From contig NZ_BAACAP010000212.1 in assembly GCF_045865695.1 (NCBI RefSeq), positions 1 to 64,000 of the forward strand: a DNA stretch of 64,000 nucleotides, given 5' to 3'. Below the pieces are notes generated by a model, which worked only from the letters and a program-made list of their open reading frames with translations, made no database searches and was not told the DNA's origin. This DNA comes from Scytonema sp045865695 (GTDB lineage: Bacteria; Cyanobacteriota; Cyanobacteriia; Cyanobacteriales; Nostocaceae). The translations under genes were made by a program, and so were the position numbers. Below, one piece after another: positions 18,044 to 27,382 of the stretch (positions are counted from its first letter, which is position 1; each line of letters opens with the position of its first letter).

Positions 18044-19429
18044 TTAGTTATGCACGTAACTTCGCGACTCTATTTTCTTTGATTCTGTTTTTTGAGCTTG
18101 TTTTCCAGTCCATGCTTGCCACCGTATGATTCCACGACTCACCATTTCAGGATTTTCATCTCCTATAAAACAGATACGTCCCATTCTTTCACAGGTAATG
18201 AGAATTTCACCTTGTCCCATAAAAGGGGCGATGACAGAGTTAGTTGGATTGGTGTACAAATGCAACAAATAGTTGACAATTCCCTCTACTCCGTCAATAT
18301 TGATTGGTGCTTGTGGTTTTGGTATCGATTCGCGAGAGAAAAGACCTACGTATAGGTTACCGAGAATTAATTCATATTGAAAAGGCATTCTCTGACGACG
18401 GTAAAATTCATAAACGTAACCTTCCGATCGCAATACGGCAACAATTCTAGCTTTATCGATTAGATAATCGTGGTTCCAAGTGGGCGAAAGAGTTGCGATC
18501 GCAAGAGCCGAGCGATCGGGAAGTAAATTTGTAAATTGTTCGTCAAATGTATGACTGCAACAAACAGTATGCTGACCTAATTTCCATTCCTCGCCAGCTT
18601 TGACGGAAACTTGGTTAGTCATCATTGTGACTTTCTGGATTTGCTGTTCGGGTTGAACGACATCCTCCTTGAGAGCTAACTTAGCCTCTCTCTTTGCCTT
18701 TGCCATCGAGCTTTTCATGGCTTGTACTTGTATCTCTTGTTGCCTCGACCGCCAGTGAGCGGCATTTCTGGCTTGTCGGAGTGCTTCTTCTTCATCTCCC
18801 TTTGCTTTAGCAGCTTCTAAAGCAACTTCGGCTTGTTTTGCAAAGGCTCGTTCTTGACCTGCAGTTCGAGCTATTTTGAGTAACTCTGTCTTCATGTTAG
18901 AAAGAGGCGTTCCCTTAATTTGTTCTTTAACACAGGAGTGAATATCTCGCGCAATTTGCTTATCATGCTGCAAACTCCGTTCGCTGTATCCAATTTCTCT
19001 TGCTAAATCTGTAGTTGTTTTCGGTACTTGCGAAACTGTTTCGCGTCCCTTGTAAGTGTATTGATTGTCGCCCGGTTTAGCCCTTAACCCCAGTCGGTCT
19101 AAAATACGTTCGCGCTCCAATAACAGTTCCGCACGCTCTAGAATGTCTAGTTCATTACGGATAAAATTCTCGTCAATCTCCGCCAAGCGGCTTTGATCGA
19201 CATCATCGTAATCCACAACATTACACTCGATTGTCTCAAGCCCTAATTGCTTGCACGCCGTCAGACGGTGCAGCCCAGCAATTAAGTTGAATTTGCTATC
19301 GACTGTGATTGGGTTTAATAGACCGTTAGCTTGAATGGAATCCTTTAGTTCCTTCACTTTTTCGTCATTTACCGGACGGCGGTTAGAGCCATATTTGATC
19401 TTGTCTATGGATACTGACTTTATAGGCAT
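18044..19429 (-). CDS. ParB-like protein with degenerate DNA-methylase domain
   Basis: 461 residues. Residues 1-100 are a ParB/sulfiredoxin-type domain (GLLNPITVD, AGLHRLTACKQLG), then a helix-rich region to about 260 with an ALEAAKAKGDEEEALRQARN coiled stretch. Residues 280-445 follow the layout of an N4/N6-adenine or cytosine DNA methylase: WKLGQHTVCC corresponds to the LGxHRLLCGD entry and GEILITCERMGRICFIGDENPEMVSRGIIRWQ to the SAM-site region after motif I. However, the catalytic DPPY is LSPTW (near 314) and the DPFxGSG loop is APFMGQG (near 400), so methylation seems unlikely. It sits alone between the two arms of the glycolipid island. A regulatory or DNA-binding role is an inference. 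Confidence 0.75.
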   Translation of the reverse strand: MPIKSVSIDKIKYGSNRRPVNDEKVKELKDSIQANGLLNPITVDSKFNLIAGLHRLTACKQLGLETIECNVVDYDDVDQSRLAEIDENFIRNELDILERAELLLERERILDRLGLRAKPGDNQYTYKGRETVSQVPKTTTDLAREIGYSERSLQHDKQIARDIHSCVKEQIKGTPLSNMKTELLKIARTAGQERAFAKQAEVALEAAKAKGDEEEALRQARNAAHWRSRQQEIQVQAMKSSMAKAKREAKLALKEDVVQPEQQIQKVTMMTNQVSVKAGEEWKLGQHTVCCSHTFDEQFTNLLPDRSALAIATLSPTWNHDYLIDKARIVAVLRSEGYVYEFYRRQRMPFQYELILGNLYVGLFSRESIPKPQAPINIDGVEGIVNYLLHLYTNPTNSVIAPFMGQGEILITCERMGRICFIGDENPEMVSRGIIRWQAWTGKQAQKTESKKIESRSYVHN

Positions 19430-20234
19430 AAGCGCTGTTCTTAAGTATTGTTAGTAGTGAAAGTACCAACAATAAGACATCCCTAATATATTTCATCAGT
19501 ACGTTTGGAAACATGAATTTTGTGATAAGTCTGATGAAAATGTCTTATGAATTGCGATCGGTACTAAGAGCCAGACTCAATGTGAAGTTTAGATTGTAAA
19601 GTGCAAAATGAACTTTACAAATTCTTTGAAAACCATAGAATGAAGCTATTAAATCAGTATACAAGTTTAAAGATTTAAAATTTTGAACTTGTTCTGTATA
19701 ATTTGCCTCTCTTTATTTTTGAGGATTTATGCTTCATACTATCCACTGCTCTTAACGTCAGTTGACTTAGAGTCAATGAAGACACTGCTCGCCAGAAAGT
19801 TCCCCAATTTAGCAAGTAAAAGGATAAAAAAATGGTTATTTACTGTCATAAAGGGTTTTGAAAAACTTTCTGTAGTTTAGGAAACATTTTCTTTATGGAA
19901 AAAATAAGTATAAAATTGTGTCCCTACCAACCACTAACAACCAACAACCAAATAATTTCGATTGACAAAAGAAAAGTTTTTTGAGAATATGGTGAACAAG
20001 TTTTTGCAATTTATCTCCAGCAGCCCTTCGTTTTGCTTGAGAGTCGTTACTCGCGATCGGGTTTCTATTTTATACAACAGTTATCAAGTTACAGTGATAG
20101 GTCAATTTTTATCAGTCGCTCCAGTTAAGTAATAACTGATGGAATTTGATAAAGAACAGCTACTTATTAATATTAAGTCACGATAACTGTTCGCCAATGA
20201 CTGAATGTAGACCAGCGTACCTAGAGATAAAAAT
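19430..20234. other. 805-base gap between parB-like gene and hgdB
   Basis: This AT-rich region must carry the divergent promoters of the ParB-like gene and hgdB. A 47-codon frame at 19989-20132 (+) has no recognisable features. No RNA gene or mobile element is seen. Confidence 0.5.
20207..20220 (+). promoter_or_regulatory. perfect GTA-N8-TAC (NtcA-type) site before hgdB
   Basis: GTA at 20207-20209 and TAC at 20218-20220 are separated by eight bases. The consensus is that of NtcA, the nitrogen regulator that governs heterocyst genes. It ends only 14 bases before the hgdB ATG, too close for class II activation unless the true start lies downstream. About 15 chance matches are expected in 64 kb. 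Confidence 0.3.
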
Positions 20235-21434
20235 ATGGCAGCAGATAAAGAAAGCCGATTGTACACCAAACCCCCATATCGTTGGCGATTCATACTAGCA
20301 GCTCTCGTCGCTTCAGCCACCGGATTAGTATTCTATAACAGTTTTGCACGGCGAGAGAATACCCAGACGACTCAAGCACCCAAAACAGTCAAGGTTGTTC
20401 CTCCTAAAATTGAGGTAACTGCTTTAGGACGTTTACAGCCTCAAGGAAAAATCACCAAATTGTTTCCTCCAAGTTCTCTCAGTGGTGTTCGAGTAGAAAA
20501 ACTGCTAGTCGAGGAAAGCGATCGCGTTCAAGCGGGACAAGTGGTAGCCTTGCTAGAAGGCTTCGGTCGTGCAAAAGCAGCTTTACAACAATCTTTAGAT
20601 AAAGTGCAAGTTGCTCAAGCCGAACTAGCACAAATCAAAGCCGGGGCTAAAACAGGAGATATTGAAGCGCAAAAAGCAACCGTTACGCGCCTAGAATCGC
20701 AATTAAAAGGAGATATTTCCTCACAACAAGCAACTATTGCTCGTTTGCAAGCGCAATTAGACAATGCTGAAACTGAGAATAATCGCTATCAACAGCTTTA
20801 TAAAGAAGGAGCAATTTCTGCTTCTACAGCAGATACCAAGCGCTTGCAGCAAGATACAGTACAACAACAGCTCAGAGAAGCTAAAGCCAACCTTGATAGT
20901 ACTGTCAACACCTTAAAAGACCAAATCAAAGAGGCAAAAGCTAAGTTGAACAGCGTTCAAGAAGTGCGTGGAGTTGACGTTCAGCTAGCAGAAGCCCAAG
21001 TCAAGAGTGCGCGTACAACCGTTCTACAATCAAAAGCAGACCTAGATTTAACAAAACTTGTCTCTCCAATAAACGGTCAAGTTTTAAAAGTTTATGCCAA
21101 AACAGGAGAAGTCAACAGCAGTGACGGAATCGTTGAGATTGGAAAAACATCTCAAATGTACGTGGAAGCAGAAGTTTATCAGACCGATATTAGTAAAGTG
21201 CGCGTAGGTCAAAAAGCTACCATCACCAGCACAGCTTTTCCCGGTGTTATACAAGGAACTGTCAGCAGTATTGGTTTGCAAGTTGACAGACAAAATATTC
21301 TCAGCGTCAATCCAGCCTCCGAAACAGACCGCAGAGTCGTTTTGGTCAAAATCCGTATCAATAATCCAAAAGACAGCCAAAAAGTAGCAGGTCTAACTGG
21401 CTTACAAGTAGATGTTGCCATCAAAGTTCAGTGA
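20235..21434 (+). CDS. hgdB: HgdB: DevB-type membrane fusion protein of ABC exporter
   Basis: 399 residues. An N-terminal membrane segment at about 18-37 follows a basic cytosolic start; the rest is periplasmic HlyD/DevB-type: a lipoyl half (LGRLQPQGKI...), a long coiled-coil hairpin (about 110-255) and the second beta-barrel half. Such adaptors link an inner-membrane ABC transporter to TolC. hgdC and a UDP-sugar epimerase follow, the order of hgdB-hgdC-hgdA (all5347-all5345) in Anabaena, where HgdB affects the heterocyst glycolipid layer and binds TolC (established knowledge, recalled). No DevA-like ATPase gene is present in the window. The stop codon TGA (21432) is the first base triplet within a CAGTGACCAGTGACC array. 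Confidence 0.88.
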   Translation: MAADKESRLYTKPPYRWRFILAALVASATGLVFYNSFARRENTQTTQAPKTVKVVPPKIEVTALGRLQPQGKITKLFPPSSLSGVRVEKLLVEESDRVQAGQVVALLEGFGRAKAALQQSLDKVQVAQAELAQIKAGAKTGDIEAQKATVTRLESQLKGDISSQQATIARLQAQLDNAETENNRYQQLYKEGAISASTADTKRLQQDTVQQQLREAKANLDSTVNTLKDQIKEAKAKLNSVQEVRGVDVQLAEAQVKSARTTVLQSKADLDLTKLVSPINGQVLKVYAKTGEVNSSDGIVEIGKTSQMYVEAEVYQTDISKVRVGQKATITSTAFPGVIQGTVSSIGLQVDRQNILSVNPASETDRRVVLVKIRINNPKDSQKVAGLTGLQVDVAIKVQ

Positions 21435-21540
21435 CCAGTGACCAGTGACGAGTGACCAGTGACCAGTGAACAGTGACCAGTGACAAATGACAAATAACAA
21501 ATGACAAATGACCAGTGACAAATGACCAGTAACCAATAAC
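21431..21540. repeat. CAGTGAC / CAAATGAC tandem repeat array
   Basis: The hgdB-hgdC gap is filled by heptamer-type repeats: CAGTGAC units first, then mixed ACAAATGAC units. It begins within the hgdB stop codon and ends about 20 bases before hgdC. Confidence 0.85.
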
Positions 21541-21559
21541 TATATTCAAAACTTGAACC

Positions 21560-22738
21560 ATGATTGTCAAAATTCCTTTGGCATGGCTACAACTTGCCCG
21601 AAATAAAATTCGTTCCTTAGTAGCTGTTGCTGGTATTGCCTTTATCGTTATTTTAATGTTCATGCAACTTGGTTTTCAAGATGCCCTTTATTCCAGTGCA
21701 ACTCAAGTCCATCATCATTTGAAAGGAGATTTATTTCTCATCAGTTCTCAATATAAATCTTTAACAGCCAATCAAAGTTTTTTTCGGACTCGTTTATACC
21801 AGTCCTTGGGGTTTGATGGTGTAGAATCAGTTAGCCCCATGTATATAGGATTTGCTAAGTTTAAAAATCCAGATACAGGTCAAAAGTATTCAATATACGT
21901 CATTGGTTTTGAACCTGGAAAGCCTGCTTTGAACTTACCGGAAATCGAAAAGAATTTAGATAAAATAAAAATTCCTACCGTTGTCCTTTTCGATCGCAAT
22001 TCCCGAGCGGAGTTTGGAAATATTGCAGAAAGATTTAACAAAGATAAAACAGAACAGATAGTTGAAATTTATCCTTACAATTCCATTGCCGGTACTACAG
22101 TAAGAGTCAGAGGATTATTTAGTTTAGGTCCTTCCTTTGGCGTAGATGGGAATTTAATTGTCAGTGACTCAACTTTCTTAAAGATATTTCCCAACAGCCG
22201 TCCGGCAGAAATGATAGACATAGGCGCGATCGCTCTCAAGCCAGGAGCCAATCCGCAAAAAGTAATGAAAGATTTACAGAAAAATTTACCAAACGATGTT
22301 TTAGTATTCACCCGTCAAGGATTTATTGACTTTGAAAAAGAATACTGGGCTAATAGAACACCTATAGGTTTTATACTTAACCTCATGTTATCAATGGCTT
22401 CAGTTGTTGGTATAGTCATTGTCTATCAAATTCTTTACAGTAATATTTCCAGTCAACTCACAGCTTATGCAACTTTAAAAGCTATAGGTTATACCAATAA
22501 TTATTTACTAATTGTCGTTTTTCAACAAGCATTAATTTTAGCAGTTCTTAGTTATCTACCCGGATGTATTCTTTCTTGGTGGTTATATGATTTTGCCATG
22601 AAAGCGACTAAATTACCAATTATGATGAGCTTTCATAATGGAGTGCTTGTCTTAATATCAAATATATTGATGTGTATGATTTCTGGAGCATTAGCTATTA
22701 ACAAACTACGCTCTACAGATCCAGCAGATATATTTTAG
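21560..22738 (+). CDS. hgdC: HgdC: DevC-type ABC exporter permease
   Basis: 392 residues, four membrane segments arranged as in DevC/MacB/FtsX permeases: one at about 18-38, a large periplasmic domain at about 45-265, then three segments (about 270-290, 315-340, 355-385). The N-terminus IPLAWLQLARNKIRSLVAVAGIAF is the characteristic DevC start. Together with HgdB and a TolC-like protein it would move glycolipids across the envelope of the developing heterocyst; an ATPase must come from elsewhere in the genome. It lies 125 bases after hgdB and 107 before hgdA, both gaps filled by repeats. Confidence 0.88.
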   Translation: MIVKIPLAWLQLARNKIRSLVAVAGIAFIVILMFMQLGFQDALYSSATQVHHHLKGDLFLISSQYKSLTANQSFFRTRLYQSLGFDGVESVSPMYIGFAKFKNPDTGQKYSIYVIGFEPGKPALNLPEIEKNLDKIKIPTVVLFDRNSRAEFGNIAERFNKDKTEQIVEIYPYNSIAGTTVRVRGLFSLGPSFGVDGNLIVSDSTFLKIFPNSRPAEMIDIGAIALKPGANPQKVMKDLQKNLPNDVLVFTRQGFIDFEKEYWANRTPIGFILNLMLSMASVVGIVIVYQILYSNISSQLTAYATLKAIGYTNNYLLIVVFQQALILAVLSYLPGCILSWWLYDFAMKATKLPIMMSFHNGVLVLISNILMCMISGALAINKLRSTDPADIF

Positions 22739-22843
22739 CTAATGGTTAGTGGTTAGTGGTTAGTGGTTAGTGGTAGTCAGCAACTAACAACTAACAACTA
22801 ACAACTAACAACCAACAACTAACAACCAACAACTAACAACTAT
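22739..22843. repeat. TTAGTGG / AACTAACAACC short tandem repeats
   Basis: A run of GGTTAGTGGTTAGTGG (about 22743-22772) is followed by AACTAACAACTAACAACC units running up to the hgdA start codon. The two halves are roughly complementary and could pair. Confidence 0.8.
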
Positions 22844-22845
22844 CT

Positions 22846-23856
22846 ATGACCAAAACTCTCCTCATTACTGGAATCAGTGGATTTATTGGCTTACGTGCTG
22901 CAGAACTAGCCATAGCTCAAGGAATAAAAGTCTGTGGTCTCCAAGATGCTTCTGATAAAACCAAAAAGGCACAAAATTTAGGCGTTAAAGTTACTTATGG
23001 TAATATAACCGATCCAGCCATTGCCCAAACTGCTTGCCAAGGAGTAGATGTAGTTTTACACACAGCCGAACTCTCAAAAGAAGGTGGTGCATTAGACCAA
23101 TTTCGTAAGATAAATGTTGATGGAACAATCAACATGGCAAAAGCTGCTAAGAGTGCAGGTGTAAAAACTTTCATTCATCTCTCCAGTGTCTTGGTTTATG
23201 GTTTCAACTATCCCGATCGCATAGCAGAAGATGGACCGCTTTGTGGAGAAAATAATCCCTATTGTGAAACCAAAATAGAAGCTGAAAAAGCGCTTTTAGA
23301 ACTTAACGAGCCAGAGAATTTTGGAGTCATCGTAATTAGACCGGGAGATGTATACGGACCGGGAAGTATACCTTGGATAGTTCGACCACTTTTGATGATG
23401 CGTCAAAGATTATTTGCATACGCGAACGATGGTCGAGGAGTTATCAATCATGTATATATTGATAACTTAATTGATGCCATTTTTCTTGCTATACAAAAAG
23501 AAACCTACGGAGAAATCTTTAACGTTACAGACGGAGAAGAGACTTCATGGAAAGACTATTTTACTCAATTGGCTGATGTTGCAGGACTACCTGCACCCTT
23601 TTCTTTACCAAAAGATGAACTAAAATTGTTTCTCAAACTACGCTACCAAGGACAAAAACTTTTCCGCAAACAAGCCGATATTCTTCCAGAAGCGGTTGAT
23701 TTTATGACACGTCCTCATGCATATTCTATTGACAAAGCACAAAAGTTATTAAGTTACAAGCCAATCATTAATTTAGAAGAAGGAATGCGCCGCACTCAGG
23801 AGTGGTTGAAAAAAACCGATATTCAACAATTGGTTAAACAGTCTTTAGAAGTATGA
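22846..23856 (+). CDS. hgdA: HgdA-type NAD-dependent UDP-sugar epimerase
   Basis: 336 residues, extended SDR family: TGISGFIG cofactor loop at residues 8-15, HLSSVLVYG and YCETK (active-site Tyr/Lys near 145-149), and a substrate domain at the C-terminus. In Anabaena the equivalent gene, hgdA (all5345), is reported as a UDP-galactose 4-epimerase needed for normal glycolipid composition (recalled). It probably supplies or edits the sugar nucleotide for the head group, though a role on the aglycone (3-beta-HSD-like oxidoreductase) is also possible from sequence alone. The DUF2141 gene follows after 10 bases, suggesting one operon hgdB-hgdC-hgdA-DUF2141. Confidence 0.8.
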   Translation: MTKTLLITGISGFIGLRAAELAIAQGIKVCGLQDASDKTKKAQNLGVKVTYGNITDPAIAQTACQGVDVVLHTAELSKEGGALDQFRKINVDGTINMAKAAKSAGVKTFIHLSSVLVYGFNYPDRIAEDGPLCGENNPYCETKIEAEKALLELNEPENFGVIVIRPGDVYGPGSIPWIVRPLLMMRQRLFAYANDGRGVINHVYIDNLIDAIFLAIQKETYGEIFNVTDGEETSWKDYFTQLADVAGLPAPFSLPKDELKLFLKLRYQGQKLFRKQADILPEAVDFMTRPHAYSIDKAQKLLSYKPIINLEEGMRRTQEWLKKTDIQQLVKQSLEV

Positions 23857-23866
23857 AGGATAAAAG

Positions 23867-24337
23867 ATGAAAGTGAAAATAGCAAAATACACTTCTTTAT
23901 TGTTTGCGGCTTTAGTCAGTGTAACCCTAGTGAGAATGGTAAAAGCAGAGTCCACAGCCACACTCACAGTTGTAATCGATGGAATACGCCACAACAAAGG
24001 TCAAGTTTGTCTAAGAATTTTCTCAGGTGAACGAGGGTTTCCTTTTAACAATACTAGTGAAGTGCAAAGTGGTTGTACTCAGATTAAGGGTAAATCTGTT
24101 AAAAAACAATTCTCTGGTTTAAAACCAGGAAAGTATGCTGTTGCTGTAGTTGACGATCAAAATGGAGACAACAAACTCAACAAAGACTTTTTAGGTATTC
24201 CCAAAGAAGGTTTTGGGATTTCTAAAAATCCAACTGTTTCAATCCTAACGGGTACACCAAAGTTTAGTGATGCCAGTTTTCCATTAAGTAAGAACACAAC
24301 TATCAACATCAAAATGAAATATTCTCTCGATCCTTAA
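23867..24337 (+). CDS. exported DUF2141 protein
   Basis: 156 residues. The first 27 form a signal peptide (basic start, LLFAALVSVTLVRM, then KAES). The mature part matches the DUF2141 layout: an N-terminal strand TLTVVIDGIRHNKGQVCLRIF, GLKPGKYAVAVVDDQNGDNKLNKDFLGIPKEGFGIS and a final strand. Proteins of this family are periplasmic or outer-membrane beta-sandwiches of unknown role. Its place 10 bases after hgdA suggests an envelope function in laying down the glycolipid layer (inference). Confidence 0.8.
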   Translation: MKVKIAKYTSLLFAALVSVTLVRMVKAESTATLTVVIDGIRHNKGQVCLRIFSGERGFPFNNTSEVQSGCTQIKGKSVKKQFSGLKPGKYAVAVVDDQNGDNKLNKDFLGIPKEGFGISKNPTVSILTGTPKFSDASFPLSKNTTINIKMKYSLDP

Positions 24338-24339
24338 GA

Positions 24340-24535
24340 GGGATTGGGGACTGGGGACTGGGGACTGGGGACTGAGAAATTACTCCCTGGGAGTGCCATT
24401 TAATTACCTAAAGACGTAGGGTGGGCATCGCCCACTAACAGCAAACGGTGGGCACTGCCCACCCTACTAACCAAAGTTCTAATCCCCAATCGCTAGTCCC
24501 CAATCGCCAATCACTAGTCCCCAATCCTTATTGGC
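24340..24535. repeat. GGGGACTGGG and GGGTGGGCAT repeats
   Basis: The 203-base gap holds GGGGACTGGGGACTGGG units (about 24349-24373), two GTGGGCA/TGCCCAC hairpin units (about 24418-24465) and AATCCCCAATCGC units up to 24531. An upstream in-frame ATG at 24448 would translate these repeats and is rejected as the start of the next gene. Confidence 0.8.
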
Positions 24536-24540
24536 TAAAC

Positions 24541-25800
24541 ATGAAAGAACTGGCAATTTTACTGTCAAGAAATTTACTGGGCTGGGCAGCTGTTCAAACG
24601 TTTTTTACACTGCTCTTTATATCGTACCTCCGCTCATCCCGCAAAGATTCATTACCAGACGAACAGCTACCAAAAACAGCAGTAGTTCTCTGCTTGCGCG
24701 GAGCCGATCCTTTTTTGCCAAACTGTTTGCAAGCGCTATTGAACCAGAACTATCCACATTATGACATAAAAATTGTTATTGATAGTCCGGAAGATCCAGC
24801 TTGGAACATAGTAACCGATTCAATTTACTTGCAAGCTGCAAACAGAGTTCAAATTAGCCCTTTAAGAGTGCCACGACACAATTGCAGTCTTAAATGCAGT
24901 TCTTTAATACAAGCTGTCTTGGATTTAAATGATTCTTACAAAGTCGTTGCTTTTGTAGATGCGGATGCAGTTGTTCATCCAAACTGGTTGCGTCAATTAG
25001 TGAGTCCTTTGTCCGATCCTAAAATTGGTGCAACAACAGGTAATCGCTGGTACGTACCTACTGGTAGATACTGGGGGTCACTAGTGCGTTACGTTTGGAA
25101 TATCTCTGCAGTTCTGCAAATGTCTCTTTATAGAATTGCTTGGGGTGGAAGTTTAGCTATAAAGACAGAACTGATTCATAAAACTGGGCTGTTGGAGAAA
25201 TGGGGTCACGCCTACGGTGAGGATACAATGATTCGTAAAGTCCTCGCTAAACATGGAAAGCAGGTTAAATTTGTACCCTCTTTGCTGATTCTTAATCGCG
25301 AAGAGTGCGATTTACCAAGATTATTTGGATGGCTGAAACGTCAGTTACTCGCTTCTCGTCTCTATCACCCTTGGTGGTGGGCTGTCGTTGCTGATTCCAT
25401 TTCGACCATCTTAGTACCTAATGCGCTCTTGGTCATATTTTTTGCAGCATTTTTGACGAAACAATGGAGTACTGCTGCTTTTTGCCTTGCTAGTTTTAGT
25501 ATCTATACAGTTACATTATTACTACTTGCGATCGCATTAGAAAAAGAAGCACAGCAAATTCTTCGCCACTACAATCCAGTGACAACAGAGTTATCTACTG
25601 CTACAGTTCTAAAAATGTTAGTCGCTATTCCATTAACACAATGGGTGTCTGGATTAGCAATGGCCATCGCCTTTGGGATGCGAAGAGTCAATTGGCGCGG
25701 CGTGACATATCATGTCAAAGGACCATGGAATATTCGTTTACTTGAATATCACCCATATCAGTTGCACGACAAATTGGATGATAGTAAAGTCTCAATTTGA
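24541..25800 (+). CDS. GT2-family membrane glycosyltransferase
   Basis: 419 residues from the ATG at 24541. An N-terminal membrane segment (about 10-28) precedes a GT-A domain: VVLCLRGADPFL, then FVDADAVVH (the DxD-type metal site), YGEDT and, at the acceptor end, KRQLLASRLYHPWWW, comparable to the QxxRW motif. Two or three further spans fill residues 285-380. This resembles ceramide glucosyltransferase-like (GT21/GT2) enzymes, which glycosylate lipids at the cytosolic membrane face. Given its place in the hgl island it may add or modify the sugar of a heterocyst glycolipid; a division of work with hglT is not evident from the sequence. Confidence 0.82.
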   Translation: MKELAILLSRNLLGWAAVQTFFTLLFISYLRSSRKDSLPDEQLPKTAVVLCLRGADPFLPNCLQALLNQNYPHYDIKIVIDSPEDPAWNIVTDSIYLQAANRVQISPLRVPRHNCSLKCSSLIQAVLDLNDSYKVVAFVDADAVVHPNWLRQLVSPLSDPKIGATTGNRWYVPTGRYWGSLVRYVWNISAVLQMSLYRIAWGGSLAIKTELIHKTGLLEKWGHAYGEDTMIRKVLAKHGKQVKFVPSLLILNREECDLPRLFGWLKRQLLASRLYHPWWWAVVADSISTILVPNALLVIFFAAFLTKQWSTAAFCLASFSIYTVTLLLLAIALEKEAQQILRHYNPVTTELSTATVLKMLVAIPLTQWVSGLAMAIAFGMRRVNWRGVTYHVKGPWNIRLLEYHPYQLHDKLDDSKVSI

Positions 25801-25879
25801 GAATTACAGCAGCTTTCAAGATCTAAAGTCACACCATACTCTTGTGGTACGGGCGTCCCCGCCCGTACTCATACTCATC

Positions 25880-26656
25880 TCAATTCAGTCTTGTCAGTAA
25901 ATGTTCTCCAACACGCGATGCATTTGCCACAATCGTTAGCGTTGGATTCACTGCGGTACTGGATGGAAAAAAGCTACTATCAACAACATAAAGATTATTA
26001 ATATCGTGAGTGCGGCAATTTAGATCGAGAACTGAAGTTTTAGGGTCTTCTCCAAAACGACAAGTACTGCACTGATGAGTAACTTCTTTCAGTGACATTT
26101 TCATAGAAAAATACGATGAAAAGGCTCCCGATTGACAGTCTTTCCCAATTGATTTTAAAAATTGATTCCAGGGTTTTATTAATCGATTGAAAGCTCGTTC
26201 ATTATTCTTTGTATACTCAAGAAAGATTTTCTCTCCCTCAATACGCACGCGATTGTTAGGATTTGGTAAGTCTTCAGTAACGAGCAACCAAGCAACAGAA
26301 TGATTCGCGACAGCCTCCGATCAAACACCCGGTACAAGAGGTGCATCAGTCGCAATTCTATCTTTATTGAGATTACCTAGCAATTGTATGCTACCCATCG
26401 GGTAAGGAAAATCTTTCTCTCCCCAATAAAAATCGTTGCTAGCAAGTGTCTTTTGATAAACTGTAGTGTTTTGTTTTGTAGACAAAGCCAAAGCGATCGC
26501 AAATTTATGAGCCATATAATTACGTCCGACAAGACGAGAACTGTTGGCTAGACCATTTGGATGTCTGTCATTAGGCGATCGCAATAACAATGCTGCTGAG
26601 TTAACTGCACCAGAGGCTCCAGTCAAAACAACTGTCTTACCTGCTATTGTGTCCAT
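25880..26656 (-). pseudogene. truncated GMC oxidoreductase with nonsense codon
   Basis: The C-terminal part of a GMC (glucose-methanol-choline) FAD oxidoreductase: TVVLTGASGAVNSAALLLRS near the start and the family signature VDSSFFPSSTAVNPTLTIVANA near the end. The N-terminal FAD-binding half (about 200 or more residues) is absent. A TGA at 26321-26323 interrupts the frame (LVPGV*SEAVANHSVAW); the frame is otherwise open on both sides. No promoter or good start lies upstream. It lies between the GT2 gene and hglT, so an intact ancestor may have oxidised a hydroxyl of the glycolipid. Confidence 0.8.
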
Positions 26657-27382
26657 AAATACCTACCTGTATTTTCTTAATTTCCTAACAAATGCTTGTA
26701 TAACGGTTTTCTCTTGAATGAAGTACAGATTTATCCGCGTTCATCCGCTACAGGCTGCGGTTCCATAACTTTTTTATGTATTGTATCCAATTGAAAACCG
26801 CTGTATTGGTCGATAGCATTTTTCTGTTCAAAATAGCACTTTTATAAAGACGTATTGAATGAAACATCTCTACAAATCTTGCAGTGCTGGAGGGAGTTAG
26901 AAATTAATTGCAAGAGTAACTTAATTGAATAATATTTTTGGTAAATGTGAAACTATTTTAAAATTTATTTGTTTATCGGTTAGTTCTTCGTGTAACTATA
27001 GTTGATGAAAATCATAAATAATTTATAAAAATTTTTAAGCACTGTAGGGTGGGCAATGCCCACCAATTAAGATTATGTGGTGGGCATTGCCCACCCTACT
27101 ACGTGTATTGAAAAAAAGTAATATGATTCCTACAGTCATTTAGTTACGAGTGATTCAGTTATCTTTGACTTTGAAATATAAAATAACAAGACATTCAAAT
27201 GTATCAGCATTAATACCATTTCACTTTTTTGGTGATACAAATACCCTGTAGGGGCGCAAGGCATTGCGCCCCTACGACCAATGTATATGTATCATGCATT
27301 TCGTAAATTGGTATAACAGGTATTTCTTATCTAAAAAAGACCTGTTTTTAGTAAAGGAAATATACAAGACAGTACATAAATT
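26657..27382. other. 726-base gap with dispersed repeats
   Basis: No gene is seen. The gap holds a GCGGTTCCATAACTTTTT repeat (about 26757), a unit at about 26776-26805 that recurs inverted at 58014-58044, a TAGGGTGGGCA/TGCCCACCCTA pair (27045-27104) and a GTAGGGGCGCAAGGC hairpin near 27248. The hglT promoter should lie at its right end. Confidence 0.6.

Noticed and set aside
19683..19880. 65-residue frame in the hgdB upstream gap
   Set aside because: Composition and lack of a ribosome site give no support; it lies in AT-rich promoter-like DNA.
19989..20132. 47-codon frame before hgdB
   Set aside because: No recognisable domain, signal or ribosome site; could be chance.
24448..24540. Upstream in-frame ATG extending the GT2 gene by 31 residues
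   Set aside because: The extra residues (NPQSLVPNRQSLVPNP) are translated short repeats; the ATG at 24541 gives a normal membrane N-terminus.
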